A stretch of DNA of 6,413 bases from Pseudolysobacter sp. (GTDB lineage Bacteria > Pseudomonadota > Gammaproteobacteria > Xanthomonadales > Rhodanobacteraceae). The notes beneath the pieces are model-generated. The model was not told the origin of the DNA. It did no database searches and saw only the letters and a program-made list of their open reading frames with translations. Within the stretch, counting starts at the first letter, position 1, and every line of letters begins with the position of its first letter. The stretch spans positions 1 through 6,413 of the forward strand of contig JANXUW010000213.1 of the NCBI GenBank assembly GCA_025351985.1, given 5' to 3'. Made by a program: the position numbers and the translations under genes. Positions 3,980 through 6,413 of the stretch are shown here, piece after piece.

Positions 3980-6413
3980 ATGTACACCCAAGCCTTTTTC
4001 ATCCTGCGGCACTTGCTGCCTGCGTGCGCCTATCTGGCGCTGTTGTGTTGTGTTGCGCCCGCGCAGGCCGCGACGACCTGCGTGAATTCGGATGCGCTGT
4101 TGCAGAGCACGTTGTCGATCGCCACGATTGTGGCGAACGGACCCAACACGATTCGGCTGGTGCAGCGCTTCAGCGCCGGGGATCACTACACCTTGCCGGC
4201 ACTGAACATGAATTTCCTGCAGCCGATGACGATCGAAGGCGGCTACACGACCAATTGCGCCAGTCGAACCATCAATGCGGCCAACACGATCATCGATTTC
4301 GGCGGTGCGAACAACGATGTGTTTTTTTCGCAAACAACAGGAAGCTCCACGGCCTTGATCAAGTTCGAGGGCCTTACCCTGAGAAACGGCGGCCAGCTCA
4401 ATCTGTCGGCCGGCGATTACGGAAAATTCAGCGACGATGCCGGCGCAATCCGCATGTCGCATGTGCGCATCACTAATTTCAATTTCGCGGGTCCCGGCTT
4501 CCTCGGGCCGGTCAGAATGGATTCCTACGCCGCAGAGACATCGCTGGAAGATGTACAGTTCGATCACCTCACGCAAAACTCCACCGATACGAATTGTTCC
4601 ATTATAGTTTTGCTCGACGAAGACAGTCTGGCGTCCTTGCGTTATGTCACTGCGGATTTGTCCAGCGCCAAAAATCTGTGTTTTTACTCGGGTCGGTCGA
4701 GTGGCAACTACAACGTCGAGATAATCAACAGCATTATCTGGTCTTCCGATGGCAGTGCAGTCGGCATCACGACCGGAAACCAGTTCGCGCAAAGCAACGC
4801 TATCAGTCTCAAATTCGTCAACAGCCTGTACCGCAATATCGTCAGCGGTGTTGCGTCTGTCAGTACCAGCGCATCGTTGTTCACCGATCCGCAATGGGCA
4901 TTGCCGAGCAACGGCAACTACCATCTGAATTTCAATTCGCCGGCAGTCAATTCCGGCACGGTGATTGTGCCTGGGGGCTCACCGGCCACCGATATCGAAG
5001 GTGTGGCGCGCATGATCGGCGGTACGCCGGATCGTGGTGCATCCGAATCGACCTTCACCAACTTGACCGAATTCACTGTGACCAACAACAGCGATTGCAC
5101 CGCGACCAACTGCGGCAGCTTGCGTGATGCGATCACCCAGTCGAATACCAATGGCAATATAAGCACCATAAAATTTGCGATTCCGAATACGGTAGGCAAC
5201 GGTTGCCCACACGTCATCGGTCTTGGCGCGCTGCTGCCGACGATTACCTCGCCAATCATCATCAACGGATATACCCAGCCGGGATCTGCGCAGAACCAGG
5301 ATCAGGATGCGTTCGACGCCACGTTGTGCGTGTTGCTCAAACCGGCGTCCGGCACATTGGGAACGGGATTTCGCGTTTCCTCCGGCAGCACCGGTGCATC
5401 GCTGAACCTGCGTGGTATCGGTATCGGCGGATTCAGCCAGGCGGTGCTGCTGCTCGATGGCAAGAACCATCTGATCGCCGGCAATCAGTTCGGCGGCAGC
5501 GTCGCTGGCGTGAGTTTGCCGGGTGCATCACTGAATGCGATTGCCATCGGCGTGAATGCCGGCGGCAGTCTGGTCGTCGGCGGCGGAAGCGTGGCGGATC
5601 GCAATGTGATTGTCGGTGCGGGATCGGGCATCAACGTCAACGGTACGGTGGTCAGCACGCCGGACCAGTGCCAATTCATCAACAACCTGATCGGCCTCGG
5701 CGCCGATGGCATCAGCCTCATTGCGAACGACTTCGGTATCAATCTGGCGGGCAGCGGCTGCTCGGCGCTCGCCAATCGTGTTGCCGGCAACACCATCTAC
5801 GGCATCTGGGTCAACGGCAGCAGCAACAATGTCGTTCAACGCAACCAGGTCGGCATCGATGCGGCCGGCAACGATGCCGAGAACGGTAGCGCCATTGTCG
5901 TCACAGGTAGCAACAACGCGATCGGCACGACGGCGAGCGGCGCCGTGTTCGGCTCCTATCTCGGCAACATCATCCATTACAACAACAGCAGTGGCGTGCT
6001 GGTCAGCAGCGGTAGCGGCAATATCGTGCGTAGCAATCAGATATTCAATACCGGCTTGTTCAATGCCAGCGGATTGGATATCGATCTGGGTGCCACCGGC
6101 CCGACCGCGAACGATACCAACGACGTCGATAGCGGTGCCAATCTGCTGCAAAACTTTCCGCTGGTGCGCGGCCTCGCGTTCACTACCGCGCCGGTGCCGG
6201 GCGCGACCTTCGTCCCGGCCACGATTGCGGCAAAGTTCAATGGCGGGCCGGGCAATATCCGCGTCGATGCGTACTTTTCCAACGGCTGCAGCGGCGCCGG
6301 ACGCGGCAGCGCGCAGGTGTATCTGGGCAACGTGACGACGGGTATCTCGCTGGTGGACAACGACGTGAGTTTCACCATGCCGGTGACCTTGCCGAATACG
6401 CAACCGGACGCGG
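3980..6413 (+). CDS. Secreted two-lobed parallel beta-helix protein, paralogue B (3' end beyond the window)
   Basis: The frame is open from ATG 3980 to the right edge and gives 811 complete codons. Residues 1-30 form a Sec signal peptide ending APAQA, cut before ATTC. The order of parts follows paralogue A almost residue for residue: TIEGGY, LIKFEGLTLRNG, MSHVRITNF, NYHL at 313-316, DRGASE near 352, FTVTNN...CGSLRDAI at 365-385, NNVVQRNQVGID, DIDLG, and the Ig-like C-terminal domain from about 731 with SNGCSGAG and YLGNVTTG. By alignment with paralogue A about 37 residues plus the stop lie beyond the edge, including the second Cys of the last domain and any tail signal. The two proteins look strongly similar throughout, with differences spread evenly. 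A T7 run at 4322-4328 does not break the frame. Function is unknown; it is probably exported and surface-exposed. Confidence 0.87.
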   Translation, partial: MYTQAFFILRHLLPACAYLALLCCVAPAQAATTCVNSDALLQSTLSIATIVANGPNTIRLVQRFSAGDHYTLPALNMNFLQPMTIEGGYTTNCASRTINAANTIIDFGGANNDVFFSQTTGSSTALIKFEGLTLRNGGQLNLSAGDYGKFSDDAGAIRMSHVRITNFNFAGPGFLGPVRMDSYAAETSLEDVQFDHLTQNSTDTNCSIIVLLDEDSLASLRYVTADLSSAKNLCFYSGRSSGNYNVEIINSIIWSSDGSAVGITTGNQFAQSNAISLKFVNSLYRNIVSGVASVSTSASLFTDPQWALPSNGNYHLNFNSPAVNSGTVIVPGGSPATDIEGVARMIGGTPDRGASESTFTNLTEFTVTNNSDCTATNCGSLRDAITQSNTNGNISTIKFAIPNTVGNGCPHVIGLGALLPTITSPIIINGYTQPGSAQNQDQDAFDATLCVLLKPASGTLGTGFRVSSGSTGASLNLRGIGIGGFSQAVLLLDGKNHLIAGNQFGGSVAGVSLPGASLNAIAIGVNAGGSLVVGGGSVADRNVIVGAGSGINVNGTVVSTPDQCQFINNLIGLGADGISLIANDFGINLAGSGCSALANRVAGNTIYGIWVNGSSNNVVQRNQVGIDAAGNDAENGSAIVVTGSNNAIGTTASGAVFGSYLGNIIHYNNSSGVLVSSGSGNIVRSNQIFNTGLFNASGLDIDLGATGPTANDTNDVDSGANLLQNFPLVRGLAFTTAPVPGATFVPATIAAKFNGGPGNIRVDAYFSNGCSGAGRGSAQVYLGNVTTGISLVDNDVSFTMPVTLPNTQPDA

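Larger units (their letters stand above)
3907..6413 (+). repeat. Tandem gene duplication unit B (cut by the window edge)
   Basis: Direct-repeat partner of 1154-3773. The longest near-identical DNA seen is 5081-5136, which matches 2328-2383 at 55 of 56 positions over the CGSLRDAI region. Confidence 0.8.

Noticed and set aside
4322..4328. T7 run as a possible frameshift or slippage site in paralogue B
   Set aside because: The frame continues in step with paralogue A on both sides, so there is no sign of a shift.
3602..4924. Long minus-strand open frame (440 codons), with a similar one at 1383-2459
   Set aside because: Both lie antisense to the beta-helix genes, are rich in Arg/Asp/Ala/Val as expected for shadow frames of GC-rich genes, and resemble each other only because the + strand genes are duplicated. 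The first also crosses an intergenic region with a terminator.

Overview
The window looks like a stretch of a Gram-negative, fairly GC-rich chromosome that codes for exported and surface proteins. An IPTL-CTERM type C-terminal sorting tail and large secreted parallel beta-helix proteins with choice-of-anchor Q and CSLREA-like elements suggest a gammaproteobacterium, perhaps of the Xanthomonadales/Rhodanobacteraceae type. That placement is inference from protein style, not a database match. All supported genes are on the + strand, and every gene I call except the short left-edge fragment begins with a signal peptide or membrane segments.

Layout. (1) Bases 1-126 are the last 41 codons of a protein ending in an IPTL-CTERM-like tail, followed by a strong hairpin at 144-175. 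(2) Bases 245-1039 (GTG start) encode an unrecognised 264-aa protein with three hydrophobic segments and an exported helical domain made of two Cys-containing repeats. (3) Bases 1224-3773 encode an 849-aa secreted two-lobed beta-helix protein, followed by a GC-rich terminator-like hairpin. (4) Bases 3980-6413 encode a second, closely related protein that runs off the right edge. It has 811 codons here, and about 37 residues are probably missing. No tRNA, rRNA, CRISPR array, insertion sequence or phage gene was seen, and no minus-strand gene is convincing.

The most interesting point is the tandem duplication. The two large genes are paralogues along their whole visible length, and their leaders are also duplicated: a two-part motif, ATGTCCCCTT-N8-AATCCCGTAAT, lies about 41-44 bases before each start codon and is followed 18 bases later by TCATGT in both copies. 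This suggests each gene carries its own copy of the same promoter or 5' regulatory element. Each protein also looks like a fusion of two module types usually seen in separate proteins: a choice-of-anchor Q beta-helix followed by a CSLREA-like beta-helix with an Ig-like C-terminal domain. I see no enzyme active site; a structural, adhesive or surface role is the most I can infer. No exosortase gene is in the window.
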